A DNA stretch of 34,981 bases from Chloroflexota bacterium (GCA_002728195.1 PBWI01000039.1:1-34981), one strand, 5' to 3'. Counted from the first letter of the stretch, positions 16,340-25,106 are shown. Program-made: numbers and translations. Notes: generated by a model from the sequence alone, not told the origin.

Positions 16340-17581
16340 ATGAACCAAAATACATTAAAGGTGTGGTCTAGCAATAGACTTTGGGCTGTGTCTGTAGGCG
16401 AAACTCTTGCGTGGGCAGGGCTTTTCTATATATTCCCTGCATCATTGCTACGGTGGAAATTACATTTTGCATGGAGCATATCAGAGTTATCTGTGGCACT
16501 TATGATCGCTCTTATAGTTTCAGCTGTTTCCGGAATAGGCTCAGGGAAAGTGATTGATAAAGGATTTGGTAGAGAACTGATGATGATTGGAGTGGTGCTG
16601 GGAGGGGTTTGTTTGGCCATTGTACCTTTCATTCAGTCGTTAGGGTCGTTTTATATATTGTGGGCTGTAATAGGTGTTGCCATGGGGGCGTGCCTTTATG
16701 ATCCTTGTTTTGCGATCCTGACTAGGCAATATTCTTCTGAAGCTAAAGAACCCATTGTGATGGTCAGCCTTTTGGCAGGGTTTTCGATAACATTTTGTTT
16801 CATATTGTCTACCTACATTTCCAGTGTTTTCAGTTGGCAGTTCAGTTTCTATATATTTGGGTTTTTGCTGTGTTTTTTAGCAGCGCCACTTTTTTGGTTC
16901 GGGATTTCTGCTGACAGAGGAGAAAAATCCTTAAAGGAAGAGACACCCTGTAAACCAAACGGATTTTCTACATTCGTGGGTGATCTGATTTCAAAGCCGT
17001 TCTTTTGGGGATTAAGCATTATGTTCGCGGCCTTTGCATTAAATCACATAATGCTGATAAGCCAGATACTGCCATTATTTGAGAGCAAGGGGGCCACTCC
17101 GACTTCATCTGTTTTGATTGCTTCAGCTATGGGGCCAATGCAAGTCGGTGGCCGTGTGGGATTACTGTTAATTGAAAAACGGCTAAAAAGGCAGTTTGAT
17201 ATTGTCGGGGTTGCTATATTTAGCTGCTTGATTTTGGTTTGTGCCAGTGGAATGCTTTATGTTTCTGAAACCAGCCTTCTGGTTCTAGGTGTTTTTGTCG
17301 TGTTCCAGGGAGTTGCGTTTGGAATCATAAACCTTGTCAAACCAGTAATAGTTGCCACCCTTTTAGGGGAATCTGACTTCGGATTTATAGCTGCGATCGT
17401 AGGTGTTGGCTATATTCTAGGGTTTGCTGTTGCTCCAGGGGTATCTGGATTAGTATCAGATTTTTGGGGTCTTGATGTTCTTATTTCAACGACTTTTTTG
17501 ATTGCTTTATTGGGATTTGTTGTATTTTCCTATGTAGTACTAAAAAGTCGTAAAGTGATTAATCTGAAAGGCTGGCGATAA
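16340..17581 (+). CDS. Major facilitator superfamily transporter
   Basis: A 413-residue membrane protein with twelve predicted helices and a central hydrophilic loop near residues 190-215 (DRGEKSLKEETPCK). It has the general layout of MFS carriers of organic acids or drugs, including a GSGKVIDKGFGRELMM stretch between helices two and three in the usual loop position. Solute unknown. The frame is open to a TTG at 16274, which would overlap the amidase's longer frame; the ATG at 16340 gives a normal MFS N terminus but has no clear ribosome-binding site. It is divergent from the amidase operon with about 130 bases between, and so is a candidate importer for that pathway. Its end overlaps the dehalogenase gene by 23 bases tail to tail. 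Confidence 0.83.
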   Translation: MNQNTLKVWSSNRLWAVSVGETLAWAGLFYIFPASLLRWKLHFAWSISELSVALMIALIVSAVSGIGSGKVIDKGFGRELMMIGVVLGGVCLAIVPFIQSLGSFYILWAVIGVAMGACLYDPCFAILTRQYSSEAKEPIVMVSLLAGFSITFCFILSTYISSVFSWQFSFYIFGFLLCFLAAPLFWFGISADRGEKSLKEETPCKPNGFSTFVGDLISKPFFWGLSIMFAAFALNHIMLISQILPLFESKGATPTSSVLIASAMGPMQVGGRVGLLLIEKRLKRQFDIVGVAIFSCLILVCASGMLYVSETSLLVLGVFVVFQGVAFGIINLVKPVIVATLLGESDFGFIAAIVGVGYILGFAVAPGVSGLVSDFWGLDVLISTTFLIALLGFVVFSYVVLKSRKVINLKGWR

Positions 17582-18446
17582 ATTCTGCAAGATGACCGCC
17601 TATGTCGTTGGGAGATATTTCCTGAATAAAATGCCCTCCCTTAACGGTTACTTCTTTTTGATTGTGCCAGGTCCGTGTCTTTTCTCTCTGCTTGCCTACT
17701 AATATAGATCCAGGTTCAGCATTTATAAAGAGTTTTGGGATGTCACATACACTAAAAAAATCTGAATATGATTGTACTAACTGAACGATTTCCTTAGGTT
17801 CTCCAGCGATGGGTATTTCTCGGGGCCAAGTCAAAGTAGGTCTTCTATCTTCTCCTGCCGACTTAAAGGGCTCCATATAGACTTTCAGGTCTTCCTCTGA
17901 AAGTCTTCCATCTCCAGCTAGTATTCTTTCGACAAATATATTTTTGTCTAGGATCAACTCTTCTCCGGCATCGGATCTAAATGCTTGAAATATATTCCTT
18001 GCCACTTCGGGCCAGTCATCCCAACTTTCTATTGGGCTTGTTATCGCTTCCATATAGGAAACACTTTTAACTTTTTCAGGGTTTAGAAAAGTCCAGTAAA
18101 ACCCAAGCGCTGAACCCCAGTCATGAATAACAAAATGTACTTTTTTAAGGTCTAAATTATCAAAAAGCCCATATAGGTATTCGCTGTGTTCTTCAAATTT
18201 GTAACTATTGGGCCCGGGGTTGTCCAATTTGTCTGATTCACCCATACCAATGAGGTCTGGAGCTATGATTCTTCCAAGATGAGCAACGTGGGGAATTATA
18301 TTTCTCCAAAGGTATGAAGATGTTGGGTTTCCGTGTATGAAAACTATTGGGTCACCTTCTCCCTGGTCTATGTAGGCCAAGGATTTTCCGTTTATGCACA
18401 TACGCTTTTTAGGATATTGATTTGCAAATGAATTGTCGTTAGACAT
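17559..18446 (-). CDS. Haloalkane dehalogenase (HLD-II, DhaA/LinB-like)
   Basis: A 295-residue alpha/beta hydrolase with every catalytic residue of the HLD-II haloalkane dehalogenases. These are the halide-binding N40 (HGNPTSSYLW), nucleophile D109 and halide-binding W110 (IHDWGSALG), catalytic acid E133 (YMEAI) and base H272 (GGHFIQE). Family stretches DLIGMGESDK, WPEVARNIFQAFR and IPIAGEP also match. It replaces a carbon-bound halide with hydroxyl, giving alcohol and halide ion, in the cytoplasm. The start is a GTG-ATG pair (18449/18446); the ATG is used and no strong ribosome-binding site is seen. The divergent neighbours are a hotdog thioesterase and a zinc alcohol dehydrogenase, the latter able in principle to oxidise the released alcohol. 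Confidence 0.92.
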   Translation of the reverse strand: MSNDNSFANQYPKKRMCINGKSLAYIDQGEGDPIVFIHGNPTSSYLWRNIIPHVAHLGRIIAPDLIGMGESDKLDNPGPNSYKFEEHSEYLYGLFDNLDLKKVHFVIHDWGSALGFYWTFLNPEKVKSVSYMEAITSPIESWDDWPEVARNIFQAFRSDAGEELILDKNIFVERILAGDGRLSEEDLKVYMEPFKSAGEDRRPTLTWPREIPIAGEPKEIVQLVQSYSDFFSVCDIPKLFINAEPGSILVGKQREKTRTWHNQKEVTVKGGHFIQEISPNDIGGHLAEFIASLSD

Positions 18447-18547
18447 CACGTTTCCATGGATTTAATTTTTCATTCTCGTTAGTTGGATTCATTTTACCTG
18501 CTGGATCTTATCAAAATGCCCTGAAACATTCTTTTTTCCTACTTAGG

Positions 18548-18553
18548 TATAAT
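18548..18553 (+). promoter_or_regulatory. Putative -10 element for the thioesterase/alcohol dehydrogenase pair
   Basis: A perfect TATAAT lies 36 bases before the TTG start of the thioesterase gene, in the 137-base divergent region shared with the dehalogenase. The -35 side is poor: CTGAAA at 18521-18526 is 21 bases away, too far for a standard promoter. The element therefore may need an activator or be a weak promoter. Confidence 0.4.
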
Positions 18554-18583
18554 CGCGCTTACATTTATTTTTAGGAGAACACT

Positions 18584-18958
18584 TTGGATACTAGTAAACT
18601 GGAAGTTGGGCAATCGGGTCGGATAAATGTAGAAGTTACTACTGAAATGACGACTAATAGGACTGGTAATGCTGGGGATGATGTATTGTCTACTCCGGCT
18701 ATGCTGGGACTCATGGAAGGTGCCTGTATAAAGCAGTCTGATCATCTTTTGGATAAAAATGCCTCAACGGTAGGGTATGCGGTTGATGGGCTCAGACATG
18801 TTGCGAGGACTGATGTTGGGGAAACTGTGGAAATAAGCACATCTCTGACTGAAGTGGATCGAGCAAAAGGTCGCCTCACTTATGAAATAGAAGTGACCCA
18901 TAATGGTAGTACCGTGGGTAAGGCAGTACACAAAAGAGCGATAATTTCTAAAGGATGA
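18584..18958 (+). CDS. Hotdog-fold thioesterase of the fluoroacetyl-CoA thioesterase (FlK)-like family
   Basis: A 124-residue single hotdog domain. STPAMLGLMEGAC places a Thr (T37) and Glu (E45) eight residues apart, and GYAVDGLRH supplies a His (H72), matching the Thr-Glu-His triad known for FlK. The two phenylalanines of FlK that gate and recognise the fluorinated acyl group fall on Gly or other small residues here (around GNAGDDVL). It is therefore best read as a general acyl-CoA thioesterase of the FlK fold, not a proven fluoroacetyl-CoA enzyme. The TTG start has AGGAG six bases before it. It is followed after 64 bases by the alcohol dehydrogenase and is divergent from the dehalogenase. 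Confidence 0.75.
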   Translation: MDTSKLEVGQSGRINVEVTTEMTTNRTGNAGDDVLSTPAMLGLMEGACIKQSDHLLDKNASTVGYAVDGLRHVARTDVGETVEISTSLTEVDRAKGRLTYEIEVTHNGSTVGKAVHKRAIISKG

Positions 18959-19022
18959 AATTATCTGATACCAATGTGGGCGGCAATACATAGTTTTGAG
19001 CTTTAGGAAAGGAGAACCAGTT

Positions 19023-20051
19023 ATGCAGGGAATGTTTTTTACTGGAAATTCTGTTGTGGAGGCCATAAATATTGACAAAGTGGGCCCAGCCTCTGGTGAG
19101 GTATTACTAGAAATGAAAGCTTCCGGTGTGTGCGGTAGTGATTTAAAGAATTTTAGAGCCCCAAAATCGGATAAACCGAAACAGTCCGATCTGAAAGTTC
19201 CTGGTCATGAGCCCGTTGGCGTTGTAGCGGAAGTTGGTCCAAATGTAGGTGGTCTTTCCGTTGGAGATAGGGTGATGATGCATCACTACACTGGATGCCT
19301 ACAATGCTCTATGTGTCTTACGGGATACACTCAAATGTGTTTGGTTTCCCACGAGGTTTATGGATCAACAGAGCATGGTGGGCATCAGGAATACATGCTC
19401 GTTCCAGCTTATACATGTATCCCTATGCCAGAAGGTCTGGATTTCGTTTCTGCAGCTGCTTGTTCCTGTGGCACGGGAACGGCTTTTCATGCAGTAAAAA
19501 GATTGAACCCTACTGGGTTGGATACAGTGGCTATATTTGGTCAAGGACCTGTTGGCCTTTCGGCAACTATGTTTGCTGCACAGCTGGGTGCAAGGGTTAT
19601 AGCGGTTGATATATCCCCGTACAGACTGAATCTGGCTAAGGAGTTAGGCGCTAGTGAAGTGATAGATTCATCTTCACACGATGCAGAACAGATCATTAGG
19701 GAACTCACTTCAGGAGAAGGTGCGGAATGCACCTTGGACGCCACAGGTATACCAGAAGTAAGAATTCAAGCTGTTGATAGTGCTAAGTACTGGGGAAAAG
19801 TATGTTTTGTAGGAGAGGGCAATACCACGACTTTTGATGTTAGTGCTCAAATAATTCATAAACAATTAACAATATTAGGATCCTGGACGTTTAGTCAGGC
19901 TGGTCTGGGTGAAGTTGCAAACTTTGTCATCCAAAGACAATCGCCTATGGATAAATTAATCACACATACATTCCAACTTAAAGAAGCCCAAAAAGCGTAC
20001 GACACTTTTATTTCAGGTGAAACAGGGAAAGTTATTCTGACAATGAATTAA
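19023..20051 (+). CDS. Zinc-dependent alcohol dehydrogenase (MDR family)
   Basis: A 342-residue medium-chain dehydrogenase. Catalytic zinc ligands are C37 (GVCGSD), H62-E63 (GHEP) and a Cys near 147-149. The structural zinc site is complete, with C92, C95, C98 and C106 in GCLQCSMCLTGYTQMC. The Rossmann motif is FGQGPVGLSA, and AVDISPYR has the Asp that favours NAD. It oxidises an alcohol or polyol to aldehyde or ketone. The ATG at 19023 has AAGGAG eight bases upstream; the longer frame from a TTG at 18996 is less likely. It probably forms a two-gene unit with the thioesterase and may process the alcohol made by the nearby dehalogenase (inference). Confidence 0.9.
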   Translation: MQGMFFTGNSVVEAINIDKVGPASGEVLLEMKASGVCGSDLKNFRAPKSDKPKQSDLKVPGHEPVGVVAEVGPNVGGLSVGDRVMMHHYTGCLQCSMCLTGYTQMCLVSHEVYGSTEHGGHQEYMLVPAYTCIPMPEGLDFVSAAACSCGTGTAFHAVKRLNPTGLDTVAIFGQGPVGLSATMFAAQLGARVIAVDISPYRLNLAKELGASEVIDSSSHDAEQIIRELTSGEGAECTLDATGIPEVRIQAVDSAKYWGKVCFVGEGNTTTFDVSAQIIHKQLTILGSWTFSQAGLGEVANFVIQRQSPMDKLITHTFQLKEAQKAYDTFISGETGKVILTMN

Positions 20052-20084
20052 TCTGGTGAAAATCCGAATCTGAAAGTTTTTGAC

Positions 20085-21029
20085 TTAAAACAGAGCGATT
20101 GGATTTACGGGTGACCCTGTGCCTCCTTTCACCACTAGTGGTGCTATGGTCAAATGAAAGGTATATCTGCCTAACTCTTCACAGGTGTTTGATAATCGAT
20201 CAAAATCTGCATTGTCCAAAATTGGCATTCCCATGTGAGGGATGATTACCTCGTGGACGGCTATCCGTGCCGGATAGTCGTGATCTCTATACCCCGATTC
20301 TTGTAGATCCCAGCCTAATAATGAAGCATCTGTATTATAAAGAAATTCAATTATTGAAGGTGCATTTCCAGGAGTGTTGGGTGGGAATGTCATTTTTAAA
20401 TCTGGATGTGCTTTCCAAAATGATTTATAACCAGACCGTATGAAAACTGCATCACCTGTTTGGGGAGTTATTCCTTGGCTTTTTGCCCAATCTTCTAATT
20501 CCCAACCTTCCACTGGTTTGTCTAATTCAACAAAATCAGTACCTCTAAATTTTGGGATGTCATACAGAACCCCTCTTGTCACGATACCGTCTCTCCAGTT
20601 TTCTATTGAATGACTTCTAGCTCCTGATTCAGTTACAAGAGCCGGATCCTTATCGTTGTATAGACGTCCTCCTTCTTCCACACTTTTAGTAAAAAAATGG
20701 CATAGGGCGTCTATGTGTGTGTTTACAAACCCATGATATGAGACGCCAATGTAATCTCCAGAACCTCTTTCATGGACCGACATTTCGTGATCGGCTGGTT
20801 TGGGATTTCTGTGTGAATCGGGAATTACAGCCTGCGTTGCCAACGGATTCGCACATGAAACACTCTTTCCTGTTTTAATAAGGTTAGCGGTTTCCTTTAC
20901 TATGTCGGTATTTATGTGGTTAAGTGTTCCAAATTGATCATCATCTCCCCATCTTCCCCAATTACTGAATTTAGTTTTGTAATCGAGATATTCTTGTACC
21001 GTCGTTGGTGTTCGTTCTTTAAGACCCAT
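20085..21029 (-). CDS. Cyclase/kynurenine-formamidase-fold metal-dependent hydrolase
   Basis: A 314-residue protein of the cyclase family (PF04199 type). The metal-binding motif appears as SYHGFVNTHIDALCH (H99, H105, D107, H111), followed later by GDAVFIRSG and GWDLQESG. Characterised relatives hydrolyse N-formylkynurenine, isatin or cyclic amides and lactones using Mn or Zn. The long N-terminal region (WGRWGDDDQFGTLNHI) marks the larger branch, common next to catabolic genes and usually of unknown substrate. It is the last gene of the minus-strand block 20085-25106, 100 bases after the rhamnonate-dehydratase-like gene. A lactone-opening role there is plausible but not shown. Confidence 0.85.
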   Translation of the reverse strand: MGLKERTPTTVQEYLDYKTKFSNWGRWGDDDQFGTLNHINTDIVKETANLIKTGKSVSCANPLATQAVIPDSHRNPKPADHEMSVHERGSGDYIGVSYHGFVNTHIDALCHFFTKSVEEGGRLYNDKDPALVTESGARSHSIENWRDGIVTRGVLYDIPKFRGTDFVELDKPVEGWELEDWAKSQGITPQTGDAVFIRSGYKSFWKAHPDLKMTFPPNTPGNAPSIIEFLYNTDASLLGWDLQESGYRDHDYPARIAVHEVIIPHMGMPILDNADFDRLSNTCEELGRYTFHLTIAPLVVKGGTGSPVNPIALF

Positions 21030-21129
21030 GTCATCTCACTTTATTTAGATTTTTCTTAATTAAATTAAATTGTTAGTCTAATTGAGTTGGAATCATAATA
21101 TTTCTGTTATTTCCCCTGAATTAGAAATA

Positions 21130-22317
21130 TCAACCATTAGATATTGCTGAATGGTCCCAAGGGGTTATCCATTTGTCCTTTATTTCCATACCGAAACCAG
21201 GTGCGTCCGAAGGTTTGATATATCCGTCTTTTGGCATGGGCATACCTGGTATTGGACAAACCTCCTCAAGGGGTATACCCGGGTCTGATCCCATCCAAAA
21301 TTCTGCCATCGGTGATTCTGGCATGGATATAGCGAAATGCTGTCCCCATGGGGATGCCGCTGCAGCATGCGGAATAATAATTAGGCCCGCAGCTTCTCCA
21401 ATGGCATATATCTTTAAGGCTTCTGTTAAACCACCGCACCACTTTAAATCTGGTTGAAGCACATCGACTGCTCTATTTTCTACCAATTGCCTGAAGGTCC
21501 ATCTTCCATGATGATCTTCTCCTGTAGCAAGGGGAACCCAGTTGATAGCTTTTCGAAGTTCGATATGTCCTTCGAGATCTGTGGGAATTAACGGTTCTTC
21601 AAGCCATCGCAACCCGTATGGTCTAAGGCGTTCGGCCATCCGTATGGCGAATTCAACATTGAAAGACATCACGGGGTTATACATCAATTCAGCATTGTTA
21701 CCTACTGTTTCTCGGGCAGCTGAGATTTTTTCTTCAACTAAATTAAGGCCTTCTATTCCCATGTCATAATGAGCTGGATTTGAGACTTTAAAATGTTTGA
21801 ATCCTAACTCTATTGACCAGTCTAGATCGTCCGATGTCACATAGCAGAGGGATTTCTCTCTACAAGGGCCTCCAAGTAGGCTGTAAACTGGCTGCTGCAT
21901 TAACTTGCCCTTTAGATCCCATAAGGCAAGGTCTATACCGGACTGGGCTACCGTAGCTATTCCACCAGATCCAAACCTTTGGGTAGATCGCCACATTAGG
22001 TCGTTTAGGAACTCTAAAGCGAAACAATCTCTTCCTTCCAGTAAAGGTGCAAAATGATAATCTACGATTGATGCCGTTATCTCCCCAAAGCTTGTTTGAC
22101 CTAGGCCCCAAGTGCCATCTTCTGCAATAACCTGTACCCATATGCTTTCGTTGGTGTTTGCACCGGGCATTCGTCCGTGAGCTGTTGTGAATTCCGGGTA
22201 TTTATTTATCGGAAGAGCTCTGGCAGAGGTATTGTTCCAGTTTGGTCTTCTTGGTTTGGAAGTAGGAGGTGATTTTGGTATATCGACCTGCACGGCTCTA
22301 ATTTTCTTTATTTTCAT
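21130..22317 (-). CDS. Enolase-superfamily protein, L-rhamnonate-dehydratase-like, altered metal site
   Basis: A 395-residue enolase-superfamily protein closest in pattern to L-rhamnonate dehydratase (KPRRPNWN, ALPINKYPEF, MWRSTQRFG, SGIDLALWDLKGK, RWLEEPLIPTDLEG). Two metal ligands are present, E240 in LEEP and E267 in ATGEDHHGRW. So are the Asp in LQPD (D290) and the catalytic His in IIPHA (H317). At the first metal-ligand strand the sequence reads ELMYNPVMSFN, with Asn (N214, codon AAC) where the family has Asp. It may bind metal weakly, use a different geometry, or catalyse another reaction. It is flanked by an MFS gene and a cyclase-fold hydrolase, suggesting sugar-acid use. Confidence 0.85.
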   Translation of the reverse strand: MKIKKIRAVQVDIPKSPPTSKPRRPNWNNTSARALPINKYPEFTTAHGRMPGANTNESIWVQVIAEDGTWGLGQTSFGEITASIVDYHFAPLLEGRDCFALEFLNDLMWRSTQRFGSGGIATVAQSGIDLALWDLKGKLMQQPVYSLLGGPCREKSLCYVTSDDLDWSIELGFKHFKVSNPAHYDMGIEGLNLVEEKISAARETVGNNAELMYNPVMSFNVEFAIRMAERLRPYGLRWLEEPLIPTDLEGHIELRKAINWVPLATGEDHHGRWTFRQLVENRAVDVLQPDLKWCGGLTEALKIYAIGEAAGLIIIPHAAAASPWGQHFAISMPESPMAEFWMGSDPGIPLEEVCPIPGMPMPKDGYIKPSDAPGFGMEIKDKWITPWDHSAISNG

Positions 22318-22405
22318 TCACTCCTCCGCTGTATCTGTATGAATTAGAAATTTCTAAGACCGACCTGATTGTTTTCGCTGCATAATACAGGTCTTTCCGA
22401 TCTGG

Positions 22406-23614
22406 TTATACTTCTCTGAGTTTTCGAAATGTTAGCATCGTTACTATTGCTAATAGAATTAAAGCGCTTCCATGTAGGGACAGCGCTGCAGTAACCCCCA
22501 ATACTGATGCCAAGGCACCGATTTCTAAACTTCCTAATGGGGCAGTACCCACCGCTGTTGTCCACGCTCCCATTACTCTACCTCTTAAATCATTAGGAAC
22601 GAGTCTTTGAAGCAATGTTTGGGAAAATAAGTCAGATAGGGCCATCATTCCACTCATCACAAATATAGCTATGATGGCTACATAAACGGTTGGTGCCAGT
22701 CCCAGAAGAAGAAGAGCAATACCAAATACATGTAGAACGATAATAAATTTGATGCCTTGACGACCTTGTTGCCCAAATATTGAAATTATAGCTATAGCTG
22801 CGATACCTCCAGCAGAGCTAAATGCGTTAAGGAGACCTAGTCCTTCAGGGCCCATATCCCAGATGTCTCTAGCTATACTCGGCATTAAAGCTTGAGAGGT
22901 AAATCCTAGAAGTTCAACAGACATTACAATAAAAACCAATGCAGACAGAGTTCGATTCCGTTTTAGTTCTTGCCAGAATTCATAGAAACCATTTGAAAGA
23001 TTACCTTTCTTTGAAGGCGCGGATTGCCCAGGTGATTTGATTAAGGTTAATATCAAAAAAGCGCATCCACATCCAATAGATATGGCAAAATATCCGGCTC
23101 CGGCTCCCCATTTACCGAGTACAAAACCGACCACTAATGCACCGACCAGTCCACCACTACGCATCGCCAGAGCAAGGTAGGACATGCCTAATAACCCATT
23201 TTCGGTCCCCACTAAATCAAAAACAAAACTACGATTGATAGTATTAATCATCATGTGACAAGTACCTCCGATCGCTGGAATTATCAGTAAGTGCCATAAT
23301 TCTGACTTTCCATATGCCAGAAGTAACCCCATCAGGAATGCGATCAAAGTAGCTGTAGCCATTAATGATCGAATGAGGGTTCTCCTGTCAACAAGATCTG
23401 AAATAGTACCGGCTGTAAGACCTAGAAAAAATGCTGGGGCATGACGTATGCCCATTGCCAGACCTACCATGAACGGTGAGTCAGTTAATTCTAGGATCAC
23501 CCAGCCTAAAACGACATTTTCACCACGAGTAACACTCTCAAAGAAAGTTGCAGAAGCCAGTAACTTGAAGTCCCGTAACCTTAGGACGGGCGAGTTTTTA
23601 ATTTTATTTAACAA
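22406..23614 (-). CDS. Major facilitator superfamily transporter, DHA3/EntS-like
   Basis: A 402-residue carrier with about twelve membrane helices. The N-terminal RLRDFKLLASATFFESV, the GTISDLVDRRTLIR loop between helices two and three, and PNDLRGRVMGAW in the second half are typical of the DHA3/EntS branch, usually exporters driven by proton exchange. The start is TTG at 23612-23614 without a clear ribosome-binding site, 23 bases after the SDR stop, so translation may be coupled. Within this operon of sugar-acid-like enzymes it could move a substrate or product. Direction and solute are unknown. Confidence 0.85.
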   Translation of the reverse strand: MLNKIKNSPVLRLRDFKLLASATFFESVTRGENVVLGWVILELTDSPFMVGLAMGIRHAPAFFLGLTAGTISDLVDRRTLIRSLMATATLIAFLMGLLLAYGKSELWHLLIIPAIGGTCHMMINTINRSFVFDLVGTENGLLGMSYLALAMRSGGLVGALVVGFVLGKWGAGAGYFAISIGCGCAFLILTLIKSPGQSAPSKKGNLSNGFYEFWQELKRNRTLSALVFIVMSVELLGFTSQALMPSIARDIWDMGPEGLGLLNAFSSAGGIAAIAIISIFGQQGRQGIKFIIVLHVFGIALLLLGLAPTVYVAIIAIFVMSGMMALSDLFSQTLLQRLVPNDLRGRVMGAWTTAVGTAPLGSLEIGALASVLGVTAALSLHGSALILLAIVTMLTFRKLREV

Positions 23615-23637
23615 GTTAGTTATTAAATGGGAACAAA

Positions 23638-24441
23638 TTATCTTCCAAAGGAGTTTTGACCTGCAGATGTGCCCCCATCAACCATGTAGACGCCACCATT
23701 ACAGAAGCTGCTTTCATCGCTGGCTAGAAACATCATTAGTTTACCAACTTCCTCCGGTTCTCCATATCGTCTTAAGGGGTTCCCTGCGGCCACGGCTTTC
23801 TGTGCTTCCTCAACTGTATTGAAGCCTTGCTTCCCCTCTGCCACCCTTTGTTCTTCAATTGATCGCATCATCCGGGTTTGTATAGGAGCTGGATTAACTG
23901 TGTTTACACGAATACCCATGGATGATCCTTCCATGGCAGCAGTACGCATTAGTCCGATGACTGCGTGTTTTGATGTGGCATATGGGGCCATGCCTGCCGA
24001 TCCCCTAACACCAGCTGTAGAGGAAGTGATCACAATACTCCCTCCACCTCTTTCTTTCATCACCGGCATCACATACTTTAAACCTAGCCACACCCCTTTG
24101 ACGTTCACCTCAATAACCTTGTCAAACATATCTATCGGCGTATCTATTATTGAATTAACTTCACCTTCAATTCCGGCATTAGCGATAAATACATCAATTC
24201 CACCATGCCGTTCCACAGTAGCATTTACAAATCTCTGTACTTGACTAGGGTCTGTAGTGTCAGCTGCGACGTAGCTCACATTTTCATCTCCAATGGCCTG
24301 GACAGCATCTTTCAGGACTGATTCATTCAGGTCAACTAGGACTACATGGGCTCCTTCCTCGGCGAAAAGTTTCCCTGCTGCTTGTCCAATACCTCCCGCA
24401 CCACCTGTTATTACCGCAACCTTATTTGAGAGTCTTGCCAT
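23638..24441 (-). CDS. Classical short-chain dehydrogenase/reductase
   Basis: A 267-residue classical SDR. Motifs in order are TGGAGGIG at residues 12-19, DTTD, ANAG near 87-90, catalytic Ser in ITSSTAG, YATSK with the catalytic Tyr and Lys, and the C-terminal YMVDGGTSAG. An Asp at the end of the second strand (VLVDLNES) points to NAD(H). It oxidises a secondary alcohol or reduces a ketone. GAGG lies a short distance before the ATG. It follows the tandem-barrel protein by 47 bases and precedes the MFS gene. A role as the sugar-acid or hydroxy-acid dehydrogenase of this block is likely from context only. Confidence 0.92.
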   Translation of the reverse strand: MARLSNKVAVITGGAGGIGQAAGKLFAEEGAHVVLVDLNESVLKDAVQAIGDENVSYVAADTTDPSQVQRFVNATVERHGGIDVFIANAGIEGEVNSIIDTPIDMFDKVIEVNVKGVWLGLKYVMPVMKERGGGSIVITSSTAGVRGSAGMAPYATSKHAVIGLMRTAAMEGSSMGIRVNTVNPAPIQTRMMRSIEEQRVAEGKQGFNTVEEAQKAVAAGNPLRRYGEPEEVGKLMMFLASDESSFCNGGVYMVDGGTSAGQNSFGR

Positions 24442-24488
24442 AAAGCACCTCTTTTTGTTTTACGTATTAAATTTTCGCTATCGAATAA

Positions 24489-25106
24489 TTAAACTCTGTA
24501 AATGATTCGGCTGTTAGTTTGAAATCCGCTTGCCGTAAGTTCGCTTACAGCATCTCTGTTTTTCTTATGATCAGGATCAGTGTTTATGGTTGATATATTA
24601 CCTGCAAGTTCTTCCAATGTTTCGATTGGAGAAGTAATTCGTACAATGTCCAAATCACTTGCCAGTGGTCGTGTTACCATCGGTTTCTTGTTGAATTTCT
24701 CTCTCCATTCCAGAAGGGCTTCTATCAAAAGTTGCGACTGACCTCTTTTCGCTTTCAAATACCTTCGGTTGATGTATTGAGCTTTTCCCATATCTGTATT
24801 TTCAGGAGGTGCCAGAATTATCAAGGTCTGGTAGGTTACTTTTACTGAAAGCTCCTCAAGAGCCATCAGCCTTGATTGAGCTTCTGGTGAATTTAATATA
24901 GACGATTCTAACTCCGTTACCTCACTTAGAGTTAACCCGGTAATAGCAGTGGTTACGTCTCTAGTTTGAAGATGAGAAGATGCACTTGTAGAAGTCACGA
25001 TGCCCGATTTTCCAGTGGCATCTAAGGATTTTTTCACACCTTCAGACAAAATGAATTCTTTTCCAGGTAATGGTACTCTTCGAATTTCAATTAAGGCGTC
25101 AGTCAT
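24489..25106 (-). CDS. Unrecognised protein, probable tandem dimeric-alpha-beta-barrel domains
   Basis: A 205-residue soluble protein I cannot assign to a named family. It appears to be built of two similar halves, each with a strand-helix-strand-helix-strand order. The first runs from IEIRRVPLPGKE to TYQTLIIL (about 6-100), the second from INRRYLKAKRGQ to SRIIYRV (about 112-205). That layout suggests a fused pair of ferredoxin-like units as in NIPSNAP, ABM or EthD-type proteins, which hold small organic molecules between two barrels. GGAG lies six bases before the ATG. It is the first gene of the block 20085-25106 and a possible substrate-handling partner of the SDR. This is inference from predicted secondary structure. 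Confidence 0.7.
   Translation of the reverse strand: MTDALIEIRRVPLPGKEFILSEGVKKSLDATGKSGIVTSTSASSHLQTRDVTTAITGLTLSEVTELESSILNSPEAQSRLMALEELSVKVTYQTLIILAPPENTDMGKAQYINRRYLKAKRGQSQLLIEALLEWREKFNKKPMVTRPLASDLDIVRITSPIETLEELAGNISTINTDPDHKKNRDAVSELTASGFQTNSRIIYRV

Noticed and set aside
18584-18958. True fluoroacetyl-CoA thioesterase
   Set aside because: The fold and Thr-Glu-His triad fit, but the phenylalanines that give fluorine selectivity in FlK are not present.
23819-24244. Open frame of 141 codons on the plus strand
   Set aside because: Antisense shadow of the classical SDR at 23638-24441; no family motif and no ribosome-binding site.
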